Source: Streptomyces sp. NBC_00572 (lineage in GTDB: Bacteria > Actinomycetota > Actinomycetes > Streptomycetales > Streptomycetaceae). From it: DNA of 64,000 nt. Of this stretch, positions 1 to 9,932 are shown piece after piece (position 1 is the stretch's first letter; each line of letters opens with the position of its first letter). The translations under genes and the position numbers were made by a program. The notes beneath the pieces are model-generated. The model had not been told where the DNA came from and searched no databases. It worked only from the letters and a program-made list of their open reading frames with translations. Location of the stretch: positions 4,774,001 to 4,838,000 of the forward strand of contig NZ_JAPENX010000001.1 in assembly GCF_026341815.1 (NCBI RefSeq), in the 5' to 3' direction.

Positions 1-130
1 GATGCCGGGTTCATGTGTCGCGTGCCATGGTGGGGGGACGTACGACTGGGCCGTGTGCGCCGGGTTTGCCTCCGGTGCGCCCTCCCGCAGGGTGATCCTG
101 CCGGTCTAGCGTCGACGGCAGGAGGCGGCC

Positions 131-400
131 ATGGTACGGCGACGTGTGCCGCCGGCGACGCTCGCGCTGGTCGCGATCGGGCTGGTGGCCGGGGGGCTCT
201 GGTGGTGGGCTGTGCTGCGCCTGCTCCTGGCGCCGGGCGATGCCGGGCCGGTCGAGGGGGCGGTGGCCGCGGGCGGCTGGGGGCTGAGCCTGCTGCCGGT
301 CCACGTGGCGGCCTCGTCGGGGCGGCCGGGGGCGCTCGTCCGACAGGTCACCAGGGCATCGCGACGCCGCCGTTGGGGCGCAGGATCTGGCCTGTCGTGA
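131..400 (+). CDS. Small membrane protein, 89 aa, unknown function
   Basis: A short protein with one clear hydrophobic helix at about residues 8-32 (LALVAIGLVAGGLWWWAVLR) and a basic C-terminus. A good ribosome site (ggaggc) lies 5-10 bases upstream of the ATG, which supports the start. The last 53 bases overlap the 3' end of the convergent SDR gene, so the C-terminal 17 residues may be less constrained. No family recognised; a single-pass membrane protein is the most that can be said. Bases 1-130 upstream show no other gene. Confidence 0.55.
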   Translation: MVRRRVPPATLALVAIGLVAGGLWWWAVLRLLLAPGDAGPVEGAVAAGGWGLSLLPVHVAASSGRPGALVRQVTRASRRRRWGAGSGLS

Positions 401-1205
401 ACGCGGAGGCGTCCGACGCGAGGTGCAGGACGGCGTGGGCGATGTCCTGGGCCTCCCCGACCCGGCCCAGCGGTGAGTGACGGATCATCGCGGCCTCCGC
501 CTGCTGTTGGGCGGCCGGCTCGTGGCGGTCCGTCATGGGGGTGCGGATCCAGCCCGGGGCGACCGCGTTGACCCGGATGCCGTGCCGGCCGGCCTCCGTC
601 GCCAGGGTCTTCGTCAGCTGGACGACGGCCGCCTTGGTGACGCTGTAGCAGAGCAGCCCGGGGCTCGCGGTGTCCATGGCGCCCGAGGCCATCGTGACGA
701 TCGAACCGGGCACGCCGGCGGCGATCATCGAACGGGCAGCCTCCTGGCACGCGTAGAGAACGCCCTTGAAATTGACGGCGAGGACGCGGTCGAGGTCCTC
801 CTCGCGGGTCTCCAGGACCGAGCTGGTGTGCATGATCCCGGCGACCGCGGCCATGACGTGGAGGGGGCCGGCCGTGCGGACGGCGGCGGCGAGGGCCGCT
901 CGGTCGGTGACGTCCAGGGTGTGCGGGTGTGCGGTGCCTCCCTCGCGGGCGATGAGGGTGACCGTCTCCTTGAGGCCGTGCTCGTCGCGGTCCGCGCAGT
1001 GCACGGTGGCGCCGGCCTGGGCGAGGAGGACGGCGGTCGCGCGGCCGATGCCGCTGGCGGCGCCGGTGACGAAGGCGGTGCGGTCGGTCAGGTCGTAGGC
1101 GGGGAGGGGTGGCCTGTTCGCCGTGTTCGCCTTGCTCGCTCTGTCCGCCTTGATCGGCTTGCTCGTTGTGCTTGTCGCGCTCGATTCGTTCGCCGTGTCC
1201 GTCAT
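348..1205 (-). CDS. Short-chain dehydrogenase/reductase (SDR), 285 aa
   Basis: Classical SDR with an NAD(P)-binding Rossmann fold. Visible are the TGxxxGIG cofactor motif (VTGAASGIGRA, about residue 50), the catalytic YxxxK (YSVTK) and the Ser upstream of it (MASGAM). The family oxidises or reduces alcohols and ketones; the substrate cannot be read from sequence. The roughly 40-residue N-terminal tail rich in Ser, Thr, Ala and Lys is not part of the fold. The ATG at 1205 is the first methionine before the fold. The gene lies 32 bases downstream of nei2 on the same strand, so it may be cotranscribed. Confidence 0.85.
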   Translation of the reverse strand: MTDTANESSATSTTSKPIKADRASKANTANRPPLPAYDLTDRTAFVTGAASGIGRATAVLLAQAGATVHCADRDEHGLKETVTLIAREGGTAHPHTLDVTDRAALAAAVRTAGPLHVMAAVAGIMHTSSVLETREEDLDRVLAVNFKGVLYACQEAARSMIAAGVPGSIVTMASGAMDTASPGLLCYSVTKAAVVQLTKTLATEAGRHGIRVNAVAPGWIRTPMTDRHEPAAQQQAEAAMIRHSPLGRVGEAQDIAHAVLHLASDASAFTTGQILRPNGGVAMPW

Positions 1206-1237
1206 GGTCGGACCGTACGACTGGATCTGACGGATCG

Positions 1238-2053
1238 TCAATTGTCGGGTGGGGGTGGGGTGGTCTTGTCGTCGGGGCCTCGTTGGCAGCCTGGGCACCA
1301 GTACGTGATCCGGTCGCCGAGTTCCGCCTTGCGGATCGGGGCGCCGCAGCGGAGGCAGGGGTGTCCGGCGCGGCCGTAGACGTGCAGCGGAGTTCCGGGG
1401 CGGCGTGTGGTGGTGGTGCGCCGGTCGGGGCGGTCCTTGTTCGCGTCCAGGAGGCGGTGTGCGGTAGCCACCAGGCGGGCGGGGACGCCGGGGTCCAGGT
1501 CGCCCACCGGGAGCCAGGGCGTGACGCCGGCCAGGAACGCCAGCTCCGACTTGTACACGTTGCCGATGCCGGCCAGGTTCCGCTGGTCGAGCAGTGCCTC
1601 GCCGAGCGGCCGGGCGAGGTCGGTGGTCAGCCGACGGGCGGCCTCCTCGGCGTCCCAGTCGGGGCCCAGCAGGTCCGGGCCCAGGTGTCCCACCGCGTCC
1701 GACTCGTCCGCGGTGCGGATCAGCTCCAGGACCGGGAGGCGGTAGCCGTACGCGGTGGACTCGTCGTTTCCCAGGATCGCCCGGATCTGGTGGTCGGGGC
1801 CGCCGCGCGGGCGCTCCCCGGTGGCGTACACCCGCCATGCGCCGTCCATCCGCAGATGGGAGTGGAGGGTCAGACCGCCCTCGACGCGGGCGAGGAGGTG
1901 CTTGCCGCGTGGCGTGACATCGAGGAGCGTCCGGCCGGTGAGGTCGGCGGTGGCGAAGCGGGGCACCCGGAGGTCCGAGCGGGTCAGGACCCGGCCGGCG
2001 AGTGCGGTGTGCAGGCGGTGGGCGGCCTGCCAGATGGTGTCTCCTTCGGGCAC
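1238..2053 (-). CDS. nei: Endonuclease VIII-like DNA glycosylase Nei2
   Basis: Fpg/Nei family base-excision repair glycosylase/AP lyase, 271 aa, the usual length. After Met removal the N-terminus is Pro-Glu (MPEGDTIW), the catalytic pair that forms the Schiff base. A helix-two-turn-helix segment around DQRNLAGIGNVYKSE binds DNA, and a C-terminal zinc finger is complete (CLRC then CPGC, about 16 residues apart). It lies 31 bases downstream of lhr, the same pairing seen in mycobacteria, which suggests joint function in repair of oxidised bases. Confidence 0.93.
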   Translation of the reverse strand: MPEGDTIWQAAHRLHTALAGRVLTRSDLRVPRFATADLTGRTLLDVTPRGKHLLARVEGGLTLHSHLRMDGAWRVYATGERPRGGPDHQIRAILGNDESTAYGYRLPVLELIRTADESDAVGHLGPDLLGPDWDAEEAARRLTTDLARPLGEALLDQRNLAGIGNVYKSELAFLAGVTPWLPVGDLDPGVPARLVATAHRLLDANKDRPDRRTTTTRRPGTPLHVYGRAGHPCLRCGAPIRKAELGDRITYWCPGCQRGPDDKTTPPPPDN

Positions 2054-2084
2054 CGTTCCATTGTGGGGGTGGGTGGGGTGAGGG

Positions 2085-5000
2085 TCATGCGCGGAGGCGG
2101 AGGCCTCTTGGGGTGGCCACGAAGCCTGCTTTTTCCAGGGGGGCGGCCAGGGGGGAGGTCAGGGACGTCGTTCCGTTGATTCGTTCCACCGTCACCGTGC
2201 CCAGCGTGCCCGACTTCGCCGAGGTGGCCAGGGCTTCCGCCGCCGCCGTCAGTGTCGGGTCGTCCGGGTCCGTCGGCCAGGACAGGAGTGTCTTGCCGCC
2301 GCGCTCCATGTAGAGCGTGAGGTCGCCGTCGACCAGGACCACCAGGGCGCCCGCCTTGCGGCCCGGTTTGTGCCCGGCGTCCGTCGGCGGTTCCGGCCAG
2401 GACAGGGCCGCCCCGTAGGCGTTCGCCGGGTCCGCCGCGGCGAGGACCAGCGCGCGGGGGCCGGCCGCGGCCTCCGCGCCCCGGTCGCGGGCGGTCGCGG
2501 CGGCCCGGAGGCGGTCCACCGCCCCGTCCATCGCGAACTGGGCCGCGCCGAGGCCCTCCACCACATAGCCGCGCCGGGCCTGCCCGCTGTCCTCGAAGGC
2601 GGCCAGGATCCGGTACGTGGCGGAGAACCCGCCCTCCACACCCTCGGCGGCCACCGCGCCCCGGGTGACCACGCCGTGCCGGTCCAGGAGGGTGCGGGCC
2701 AGGGCGTGTGCCCGGTGGGTCGGCTCGGGTTCCGGCGGGGGCAGCAGCGACCAGCGCCCGGAGACGGTGGGCGGGCCCGTGCGGGAGGCGGGGCGGGCGG
2801 CCGCGGTCAGCGTGCCGTAGCGGCCGCGCGGGACCGTGCGCCGCGCGCGGTGGGCGGTGGATCCGGCCGTACGGCCCGAGCCGAGGAGCGAGCGCAGCGG
2901 GGCCAGGGTGTCGTTGGTCAGTCGGCCGGACCACGCCAGGTCCCAGAGGGCGTCCGCCAGCTGCGGGTCGGTGGCGTCCGGGTGGGTGGTGGCCCGGACC
3001 TGGTCGGCGATCTGGCGGAAGAACAGGCCGTACCCGCCGGAGAGGATCGTGAGCACCGACTCGTGCAGCGCGGACAGCTCCAGCGGATGCGGCGGCGGGA
3101 GGAGCAGTGGCGCCGCGTCCGCGAGGTACAGCGAGACCCAGCCGTCCTTGCCGGGCAGCGACCCGGCTCCCGCCCAGACCACTTCGCCGGTGGTCGTCAG
3201 CTCGTCGAGGAGCGCCGGAGAGTAGTCCCTGACGCGGGACGGCAGGATCAGCTTCTCCAGGGCCGAGGCGGGCACGGGCGCGCACTGGAGCTGCTCGATC
3301 GCGCGGGCGAGGCCGTCGATGCCGCGCAGGCTGTTGCTCCCCAGGTGCTGCCACTGCGGCAGGAAGGTGGCGAGCGCCGCCGGGGGCACCGGCTCCAGCT
3401 CGTGGCGCAGGGCGGCGAGGGAGCGGCGTCGCAGCCGGCGCAGGACGGTGGCGTCGCACCACTCCTGGCCGATGCCGGAGGGGTGGAACTCGCCCTGGAC
3501 GACCCGGCCCGAGGCCGCGAGGCGCTGGAGGGCGCCGTCGGTGACGGCCGCTCCGAGACCGAAGCGGGTCGCGGCCTGGGAGGAGGTGAACGGGCCGTGC
3601 GTGCGCGCGTACCGGGCGAGGAGGTCGCCCAGCGGGTCCTTGACCGGCTCGGTGAAGGCCTCGGGTACGCCGACGGGCAGGGCGGTGCCCAGGGCGTCCC
3701 GGAGCCGTCCGGCGTCCTCGATGGCCGCCCAGTGCTCCCGGCCTCCGATCCGCACCCGGATCGCACGGCGGGCGGCGGCGAGCTCGGGTGCCCACGCGGT
3801 TTCGGCGCCGCGCTCGGCCAGCTCGGTGTCGGTGAGCGGGCCGAGGACCCGCAGCAGGTCGGCGACGCCCTCCACGTCCTTGATCCGCCGGTCGTCCGTA
3901 AGCCACTGGAGCTCCCGCTCCAGCTCGGTCAGGACCTCCGGGTCGAGCAGCTCGCGCAGCTCCGCCTGGCCGAGCAGCTCGGCGAGCAGCCGGGAGTCCA
4001 GGGAGAGCGCGGCCGCCCGCCGCTCGGCGAGCGGGGAGTCGCCCTCGTACAGGAACTGCGCCACGTAGCCGAAGAGCAGCGAGCGGGCGAAGGGGGACGG
4101 CTCGGGGGTGGTGACCTCGACCAGGCGGACCCGGCGGGCCTCGATGTCCCCCATCAGCTCCGTCAGGCCGGGGAGGTCGAAGACGTCCTGGAGGCACTCG
4201 CGGACGGCCTCCAGGACGATCGGGAACGAGCCGAACTCGCTCGCCACCTGGAGGAGCTGGGCCGCACGCTGCCGCTGCTGCCAGAGCGGGGTCCGCTTGC
4301 CGGGGTTGCGCTTGGGGAGCAGCAGGGCGCGCGCGGCGCACTCGCGGAAGCGGGACGCGAAGAGCGCGGAACCGCCCACCTGGTCGGTGACGATCTGCCC
4401 GATCTCGCCCTTGTCGAAGAGGGCGTCGGCCGCGCCGACGGGCGCCTTGTCGGCGTCGTACGTCGTGTCGAGGTGCCGGCCGGGGTCGACCGGTTCGTGG
4501 TCGAGGAGGTCCAGGCCCATGTCCAGGCCCATCAGGTCGGCGTCCGGCAGGCGCAGCACGATGCCGTCGTCCGCGTGCATCACCTGCGCGTCCATGCCGT
4601 ACCGCTCGGCGAGCCGCGCGCCGAGGGCCAGCGCCCACGGGGCGTGCACCTGGGCACCGAACGGGGAGTGGATGACGACCCGCCAGTCCCCGAGCTCGTC
4701 CCGGAAACGCTCGACCAGGATCGTCCGGTCGTCCGGCACGTGACCGCAGGCCTCACGCTGCTCCTTGAGGTACGCCAGGACGTTCTCGGCGGCCCAGGCG
4801 TCCAGGCCGGCGGCGAGCAGCCGCAGGCGTGCGTCGTCGTCCGCGAGGGCGCCGACCTCGCGGAGGAACGCGCCCACCGCCCGGCCCAGTTCGAGCGGAC
4901 GGCCCAGCTGGTCGCCCTTCCAGAACGGCAGCCTGCCCGGCACCCCCGGCGCCGGGGTGACGAGCACCCGGTCGCGGGTGATGTCCTGGATCCGCCAGGA

Positions 5001-6743
5001 GGTGGTGCCCAGGGTGAACACGTCGCCGACCCGCGACTCGTACACCATCTCCTCGTCGAGCTCGCCGACCCTGCCCCCGCCCTTCTTGGGGTCCGAGCCC
5101 ACGAGGAACACCCCGAACAGGCCCCGGTCGGGGATGGTGCCGCCCGAGGTGACGGCGAGCCGCTGCGCGCCCGGCCGTCCCGTGACCGTCCCGGCGACCC
5201 GGTCCCAGACCACGCGCGGGCGCAGCTCGGCGAAGGCGTCCGACGGGTAGCGGCCCGCCAGCATGTCGAGCACGCCCGTGAAGGCCGATTCGGGCAGTGA
5301 CGCGAACGGCGCCGCCCGGCGGACCAGGGCGAGGAGATCATCGACCTGCCAGGTGTCGAGCGCGACGATGGCGACCAGCTGCTGGGCGAGGACGTCCAAC
5401 GGGTTGGCGGGGATCCGCATCGACTCGATCGAGCCCGAACGCATCCGCTCGGTGACCACGGCAGCCTGCACCAGGTCGCCCCGGTACTTGGGGAAGACCA
5501 CGCCCGTCGACACCGCACCCACCTGGTGCCCGGCGCGGCCCACGCGCTGGAGCCCGGAGGCCACCGAGGGCGGCGACTCGACCTGCACGACCAGGTCGAC
5601 CGCGCCCATGTCGATGCCCAGCTCCAGGCTGGAGGTGGCCACCACGGCGGGCAGTCGGCCCGCCTTCAGGTCCTCCTCCACCTGGGCGCGCTGCTCCTTC
5701 GACACCGAGCCGTGGTGGGCGCGGGCGAGCAGCGGCGGGGCACCTTGCGCCGCCCCGGACTGGGCCATGATCTCGGCCGGGGGAGCGCCGTCGGGGAGGG
5801 GCTCGCCCGTCGCGCGCTCGTACGCGATCTCGTTGAGCCGGTTGCACAGGCGCTCCGCGAGACGGCGGGAGTTGGCGAAGACGATCGTCGAGCGGTGGGC
5901 CTGGACGAGGTCGGCGATCCGCTCCTCGACGTGCGGCCAGATCGACGGCTTGTCGCCGCCGTCCTTGCCCTCGGAGGCGGGGGAGCCTCCCAGCTCGCCC
6001 ATGTCCTCGACGGGGACGACCACGGAGAGGTCGAACTCCTTGCCCGACGGCGGTTGCACGATCTCCACCGCGCGCCCCGGTGACAGATAGCGGGCCACCT
6101 CGTCCACCGGGCGGACGGTCGCCGACAGACCGATCCGGCGGGCGGGGCGGGGCAGCAGCTCGTCGAGCCGCTCCAGGGAGAGGGCCAGGTGCGCGCCCCG
6201 CTTCGTGCCCGCGACCGCGTGCACCTCGTCCAGGATGACCGTCTCCACGCCCGCGAGGGCCTCGCGGGCGGCGGAGGTCAGCATCAGGAACAGCGACTCG
6301 GGGGTGGTGATCAGGATGTCCGGCGGCCGGGTCGCGAGCGACCGGCGCTCGGCCGGCGGGGTGTCACCGGAACGGATGCCGACCCGGATGTCCGGCTCGG
6401 GCAGCCCGAGCCGCACCGACTCCTGCCGGATACCGGTCAGCGGTGAGCGCAGGTTCCGCTCGACGTCCACGGCGAGGGCCTTCAGCGGCGACACGTACAG
6501 CACGCGGCAGCGCTTCTTCGGCTCGGCCGGCGGGGGTGCGGAGGCCAGCCCGTCCAGGGAGGCGAGGAACGCGGCCAGCGTCTTGCCCGAGCCGGTCGGA
6601 GCGACGACGAGCACGTCGGAGCCCGCGCCGATGGCGGTCCAGGCGCCCTCCTGCGCCGCCGTGGGCGCGGTGAAGGCCCCGGTGAACCAGCTGCGGGTCG
6701 CGGGGGAGAACGAGTCGAGCGCGGACCTGACCATGTCCCCCAT
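2085..6743 (-). CDS. lhr: Lhr-type ATP-dependent DNA helicase, 1552 aa
   Basis: Large superfamily 2 helicase. Walker A is APTGSGKT at about residues 48-55 and Walker B is DEVH (ILDEVHAV). Two RecA-like domains are followed by the Lhr core and a long C-terminal region, giving the roughly 1500 aa expected for full-length Lhr. In mycobacteria Lhr is a 3'-5' single-strand translocase and RNA:DNA helicase induced by DNA damage. Start: ATG at 6743 (MGDMVRSAL), with a second ATG at 6734. Upstream is a divergent promoter region shared with the AraC-type gene; downstream is nei2 with a 31-base gap. Confidence 0.93.
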   Translation of the reverse strand: MGDMVRSALDSFSPATRSWFTGAFTAPTAAQEGAWTAIGAGSDVLVVAPTGSGKTLAAFLASLDGLASAPPPAEPKKRCRVLYVSPLKALAVDVERNLRSPLTGIRQESVRLGLPEPDIRVGIRSGDTPPAERRSLATRPPDILITTPESLFLMLTSAAREALAGVETVILDEVHAVAGTKRGAHLALSLERLDELLPRPARRIGLSATVRPVDEVARYLSPGRAVEIVQPPSGKEFDLSVVVPVEDMGELGGSPASEGKDGGDKPSIWPHVEERIADLVQAHRSTIVFANSRRLAERLCNRLNEIAYERATGEPLPDGAPPAEIMAQSGAAQGAPPLLARAHHGSVSKEQRAQVEEDLKAGRLPAVVATSSLELGIDMGAVDLVVQVESPPSVASGLQRVGRAGHQVGAVSTGVVFPKYRGDLVQAAVVTERMRSGSIESMRIPANPLDVLAQQLVAIVALDTWQVDDLLALVRRAAPFASLPESAFTGVLDMLAGRYPSDAFAELRPRVVWDRVAGTVTGRPGAQRLAVTSGGTIPDRGLFGVFLVGSDPKKGGGRVGELDEEMVYESRVGDVFTLGTTSWRIQDITRDRVLVTPAPGVPGRLPFWKGDQLGRPLELGRAVGAFLREVGALADDDARLRLLAAGLDAWAAENVLAYLKEQREACGHVPDDRTILVERFRDELGDWRVVIHSPFGAQVHAPWALALGARLAERYGMDAQVMHADDGIVLRLPDADLMGLDMGLDLLDHEPVDPGRHLDTTYDADKAPVGAADALFDKGEIGQIVTDQVGGSALFASRFRECAARALLLPKRNPGKRTPLWQQRQRAAQLLQVASEFGSFPIVLEAVRECLQDVFDLPGLTELMGDIEARRVRLVEVTTPEPSPFARSLLFGYVAQFLYEGDSPLAERRAAALSLDSRLLAELLGQAELRELLDPEVLTELERELQWLTDDRRIKDVEGVADLLRVLGPLTDTELAERGAETAWAPELAAARRAIRVRIGGREHWAAIEDAGRLRDALGTALPVGVPEAFTEPVKDPLGDLLARYARTHGPFTSSQAATRFGLGAAVTDGALQRLAASGRVVQGEFHPSGIGQEWCDATVLRRLRRRSLAALRHELEPVPPAALATFLPQWQHLGSNSLRGIDGLARAIEQLQCAPVPASALEKLILPSRVRDYSPALLDELTTTGEVVWAGAGSLPGKDGWVSLYLADAAPLLLPPPHPLELSALHESVLTILSGGYGLFFRQIADQVRATTHPDATDPQLADALWDLAWSGRLTNDTLAPLRSLLGSGRTAGSTAHRARRTVPRGRYGTLTAAARPASRTGPPTVSGRWSLLPPPEPEPTHRAHALARTLLDRHGVVTRGAVAAEGVEGGFSATYRILAAFEDSGQARRGYVVEGLGAAQFAMDGAVDRLRAAATARDRGAEAAAGPRALVLAAADPANAYGAALSWPEPPTDAGHKPGRKAGALVVLVDGDLTLYMERGGKTLLSWPTDPDDPTLTAAAEALATSAKSGTLGTVTVERINGTTSLTSPLAAPLEKAGFVATPRGLRLRA

Positions 6744-6845
6744 CGTGCACCTCGGCACTGACAACCGCCCGGACCTGGGGATATTCGGACCGTGATGTTC
6801 GTACGCGGCACGGCGACGCTCCGGGCCCTGTCGCAGAATGGAGGC

Positions 6846-7748
6846 ATGGTGAGCGGGGAGCGGGCACGGTACTGGCAGTACTCCGAGCTGCCCGGGGTCG
6901 ACCTGCTGCACGCCCACTACATCCGGAAGGCCTTCGCCCGGCACACCCACGAGACCTTCGTCTTCGCCGCGATCACCGAGGGCGTCGAGGCCTTCCACTA
7001 CCGCGACGATCTCGTTCACGCGGGCCCCGGACAGATCGCTCTGGTGAACCCCGACACCCCGCACACCGGGCACGCGGGCGTGCCCGAGGGCTGGACGTAC
7101 CGGACGATCTACCCCGACGCGGAGATCGTCCGGTCCATCGCCGCCGACACCCTCGCCCTGCGCGGCTCGGTCGGCTTCACCTCGCCCGTCGTGGACGACC
7201 CGTACGCCGCCCGGCTCGTCGTCGGCGTCCACCGGGCCGCCGAGGAGGGCAACGCGCTCGCGGCCGACAGCCTGCTCCGGCTGGTCACGGCCCGCATGCT
7301 GCGCAGCCACGGCGGGATCGTCACCCCGCTGCCGCCCCGCTCGGCCGGCACCCGGAACGCGGTACGCGCGCGTGCCGTCCTGGAGGACCGCATGATCGAG
7401 CCGCCCACGCTGGAGCGGCTCGCCACCGACCTCGGCACCAGCCCCTTCGCCCTCCTCCGGGCCTTCCGGGACACGTACGGGATGCCGCCGCACACCTGGC
7501 TCACCGACGCGCGCGTACGGCGGGCCAGACAGCTGCTCGACGCGGGGACGCCGCCGGCGGAGGCGGCCGCGGCGGTCGGCTTCACCGACCAGTCACACCT
7601 CAACCGGCACTTCACGCGCAGCGTCGGTGTGCCGCCGGGGGCGTACCAGCGCGCCCGGGGCACGGGGAAGCAGCCCTCGGAGGGGCGCGGACGTTTCTCC
7701 GGCTCCGCCGCAAGAACGTACAAGACCGGGCCGCCGGCGCTGCCGTAA
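6846..7748 (+). CDS. AraC-family transcriptional regulator
   Basis: 300 aa. The N-terminal half is a cupin-like AraC ligand-binding domain (His-rich stretch ARHTHETFVFAAITEG; NPDTPHTGH). The C-terminal third (about 185-285) holds the paired AraC helix-turn-helix motifs, including AAAVGFTDQSHLNRHFTRSVG. It sits 10 bases upstream of azlC on the same strand, so it probably controls azlCD; the ligand is unknown but a branched-chain amino acid is a reasonable inference. The ATG at 6846 matches the start of the cupin domain. Confidence 0.88.
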   Translation: MVSGERARYWQYSELPGVDLLHAHYIRKAFARHTHETFVFAAITEGVEAFHYRDDLVHAGPGQIALVNPDTPHTGHAGVPEGWTYRTIYPDAEIVRSIAADTLALRGSVGFTSPVVDDPYAARLVVGVHRAAEEGNALAADSLLRLVTARMLRSHGGIVTPLPPRSAGTRNAVRARAVLEDRMIEPPTLERLATDLGTSPFALLRAFRDTYGMPPHTWLTDARVRRARQLLDAGTPPAEAAAAVGFTDQSHLNRHFTRSVGVPPGAYQRARGTGKQPSEGRGRFSGSAARTYKTGPPALP

Positions 7749-7758
7749 CGTCCCTGAC

Positions 7759-8505
7759 GTGGCAGAACAGACAGCATCCCCCGTCATACGCGACGGCACA
7801 CCGGCCCCGGCCAAGCCCGACGCGGCCGTCGTCCGCGATGCCCTCGGCGTCGGCGTCGCCGTCGGGCTCTCCGGCTTCGCCTTCGGCGTGACCTCGGCGG
7901 GCTCCGGCCTCAGCGTCCTCCAGACCTGTGTCCTCAGCCTGCTCGTCTTCACCGGCGCCTCGCAGTTCGCCCTGGTCGGAGCGCTCGCCGCGGGCGGCAA
8001 TCCGTTCACGGCCGCCGCCGGGGCCTTCTTCCTGGGCACCCGCAATGCCTTCTACGGGCTGCGGCTCTCCCAGCTCCTCGCCGTACCGAAGGCCGTCAGG
8101 CCGTTCGCCGCGCACTGGGTGATCGACGAGACCACGGCCGTCTCCCTCGCGCAGCCGACCCGCCGGGCCGCCAGGATCGGCTTCACCGTCACCGGACTCA
8201 CGCTGTACGTCCTGTGGAACGCCACCACCCTGCTCGGGGCGCTCGGCGCCGAGGCCATCGGCGACACCGCGGCCTGGGGGCTCGACGCGGCCGGCCCGGC
8301 CGTCTTCCTCGCGCTGCTCGCCCCCATGCTGAAGTCCACGACCGAGCGGGCCACCGCCGGGATCGCCGTCCTGCTGGGCCTCGGGCTGCTGCCCGTCCTG
8401 CCCGCAGGCGTCCCGGTCCTCGCGGCGGCCCTCGCCGCACCCCTGGTGCTCTGGTTCCAGGGCCGCCGGATGGGCCCCGCCGGACGAGAGAAGGACTCCC
8501 GATGA
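7759..8505 (+). CDS. azlC: AzlC-type branched-chain amino acid exporter subunit
   Basis: 248 aa with about five hydrophobic helices and the AzlC signature region GVTSAGSGLSVLQTCVLSLL, then FTGASQFALVG and GTRNAFYGLRLS. AzlC is the large subunit of a two-component exporter in the inner membrane for branched-chain amino acids. The GTG at 7759, 10 bases after the AraC stop, is taken as the start because the homologous region begins soon after. Its stop overlaps the azlD start (ATGA). Confidence 0.88.
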   Translation: MAEQTASPVIRDGTPAPAKPDAAVVRDALGVGVAVGLSGFAFGVTSAGSGLSVLQTCVLSLLVFTGASQFALVGALAAGGNPFTAAAGAFFLGTRNAFYGLRLSQLLAVPKAVRPFAAHWVIDETTAVSLAQPTRRAARIGFTVTGLTLYVLWNATTLLGALGAEAIGDTAAWGLDAAGPAVFLALLAPMLKSTTERATAGIAVLLGLGLLPVLPAGVPVLAAALAAPLVLWFQGRRMGPAGREKDSR

Positions 8506-8810
8506 ACGTGTGGATCGCGATCGCCCTGACCGCCGTCGGGTGCTACCTGGTGAAACTGGTCGGCCTGCTCGTACCCGCCGGAGCGTTGGAGCGGCCGCTC
8601 GTGCAGCGGCTCGCCGCCCTGCTCCCCGTCGCGCTGCTCGCCGCGCTCACCGCGCAGCAGACCTTCAGCTCGGGCGGCGCCGTCGTCCTGGACGCGCGCG
8701 CCGCCGGGCTCGCCGCGGCGGCGGTCGCGCTCGTCCTGCGGGCACCGTTCCTGGTCGTCGTGGGTGCGGCCGTCGCCGTCACGGCGGGGGTACGCGCGCT
8801 GGGCTGGTGA
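8502..8810 (+). CDS. azlD: AzlD-type branched-chain amino acid exporter small subunit
   Basis: 102 aa, strongly hydrophobic with three to four helices, the usual length for AzlD. The start codon overlaps the azlC stop in an ATGA arrangement, indicating translational coupling and formation of an AzlCD complex. The C-terminus ends with VTAGVRALGW. Confidence 0.87.
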   Translation: MNVWIAIALTAVGCYLVKLVGLLVPAGALERPLVQRLAALLPVALLAALTAQQTFSSGGAVVLDARAAGLAAAAVALVLRAPFLVVVGAAVAVTAGVRALGW

Positions 8811-8923
8811 ACCGCGGGACCGTGTGGACCCCGACCCCGACCCCGGTCGCGTGAGCCGGTCCCCGGTGCCGAGTGCCGTACGGGTCCGGCCGACGCCCGT
8901 CCACGCCCACCTCGTCCTCTGGA

Positions 8924-9853
8924 TCAGTCGACCGGGCGGCCGTGGGCGCGCAGGGTGCGCAGGGCCTCGACCGTGACGATCGGGCGCCACTCCAGGGCCG
9001 ACCCGGGGGCCCAGGCGCGCCAGCGGATCGGCCAGCCGCCGTCCTCCTGCTGGTCGGCCCGGAGCCGGTCGAGCGACCGTGTCATCTCCTCCTCGGTGAA
9101 CCAGCGGGTGGCCAGCGAGTCCGGCACGCGCGCGTAGTCGTGCGGGAAGTGAAGTTCCCCGGGCGCGTACCCGTCCGCCACCGGGTAGTCCTTCTCCCGG
9201 TCCGGGTCCAGGACGGCGAGCCGCTGCTCGCGGACCATGCGGCCGAGCCGGTCGGCGGCGGCCTCGGCACGCGCGCGGTCCGGGGCCCCGTCCAGGAAGG
9301 CGACGGCGGCCTGCACCTCGTACGGATGGGACTTCTCCAGCGCCTCCACCGCGGACCAGCAGAACTCGGTGGCCCGGAACAGCCACGCGTGCCAGACCTG
9401 GTTGCGGTGCAGCACCCCGACCACCGGGCCGGTCGTGAGCAGTGCGCTCGGCGGGGAGTCGACGACCGGGACGAACGGTGCGGACGGGTAGGCGCGCTGC
9501 GACGGGTGGATCGCCGGGAGCGCGCCGTCGTGGGTGGACACGTCCGTGAGGTAGCGGCAGATCCGCTCCACGCGCAGCCCGCCGCAGCGGCCGATGGAGT
9601 CCAGGACCCGCAGCGCGTGCGCGGTGTGCAGGGGCTGGCTGATCGGTCCGCGGAGATCGGGTTCGAGCGCGTGGCCGAAGCCGCCGTCCTCGTTGAGGTA
9701 CGCCGAGAGGGCCGTCTCCACCTGATCCGCGCCACCGCGCAGGAAGTGGTAGGCGAACCGGCGCTGTTCGAGGACACGGGCCGTCAGCCAGACGAAACGC
9801 TCGGCGCGGGCCAGGGGGGTCGCGGGCGGGGAGGAGAGGGGTTTTTCGGCCAT
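8924..9853 (-). CDS. Alpha/alpha-toroid-like protein, 309 aa, function unknown
   Basis: Soluble, Trp- and His-rich protein with repeated short helical units containing DGGF/DGGW turns (LNEDGGFGHALEPDL near residue 60; QEDGGWPIRW near the C-terminus). Such turns are typical of alpha/alpha-barrel proteins related to prenyltransferase/squalene cyclase repeats; the catalytic DxDD motif of cyclases is not seen. The ATG at 9853 (MAEKPLSS) is preferred over in-frame upstream codons that lack such content. It is convergent with azlD and divergent from the DUF3046 gene. No reaction is assigned. Confidence 0.7.
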   Translation of the reverse strand: MAEKPLSSPPATPLARAERFVWLTARVLEQRRFAYHFLRGGADQVETALSAYLNEDGGFGHALEPDLRGPISQPLHTAHALRVLDSIGRCGGLRVERICRYLTDVSTHDGALPAIHPSQRAYPSAPFVPVVDSPPSALLTTGPVVGVLHRNQVWHAWLFRATEFCWSAVEALEKSHPYEVQAAVAFLDGAPDRARAEAAADRLGRMVREQRLAVLDPDREKDYPVADGYAPGELHFPHDYARVPDSLATRWFTEEEMTRSLDRLRADQQEDGGWPIRWRAWAPGSALEWRPIVTVEALRTLRAHGRPVD

Positions 9854-9932
9854 GCTCCGACCGTAGGGCGGAAAGTCGCGGTGACAAGGCCTACGGAGCG
9901 GGCTGCACTCTTGGGAGCGGGATACTGGGGTC

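Noticed and set aside
2370-5300. 976-codon plus-strand open frame opposite lhr
   Set aside because: Antisense shadow of the helicase; no motifs or ribosome site.
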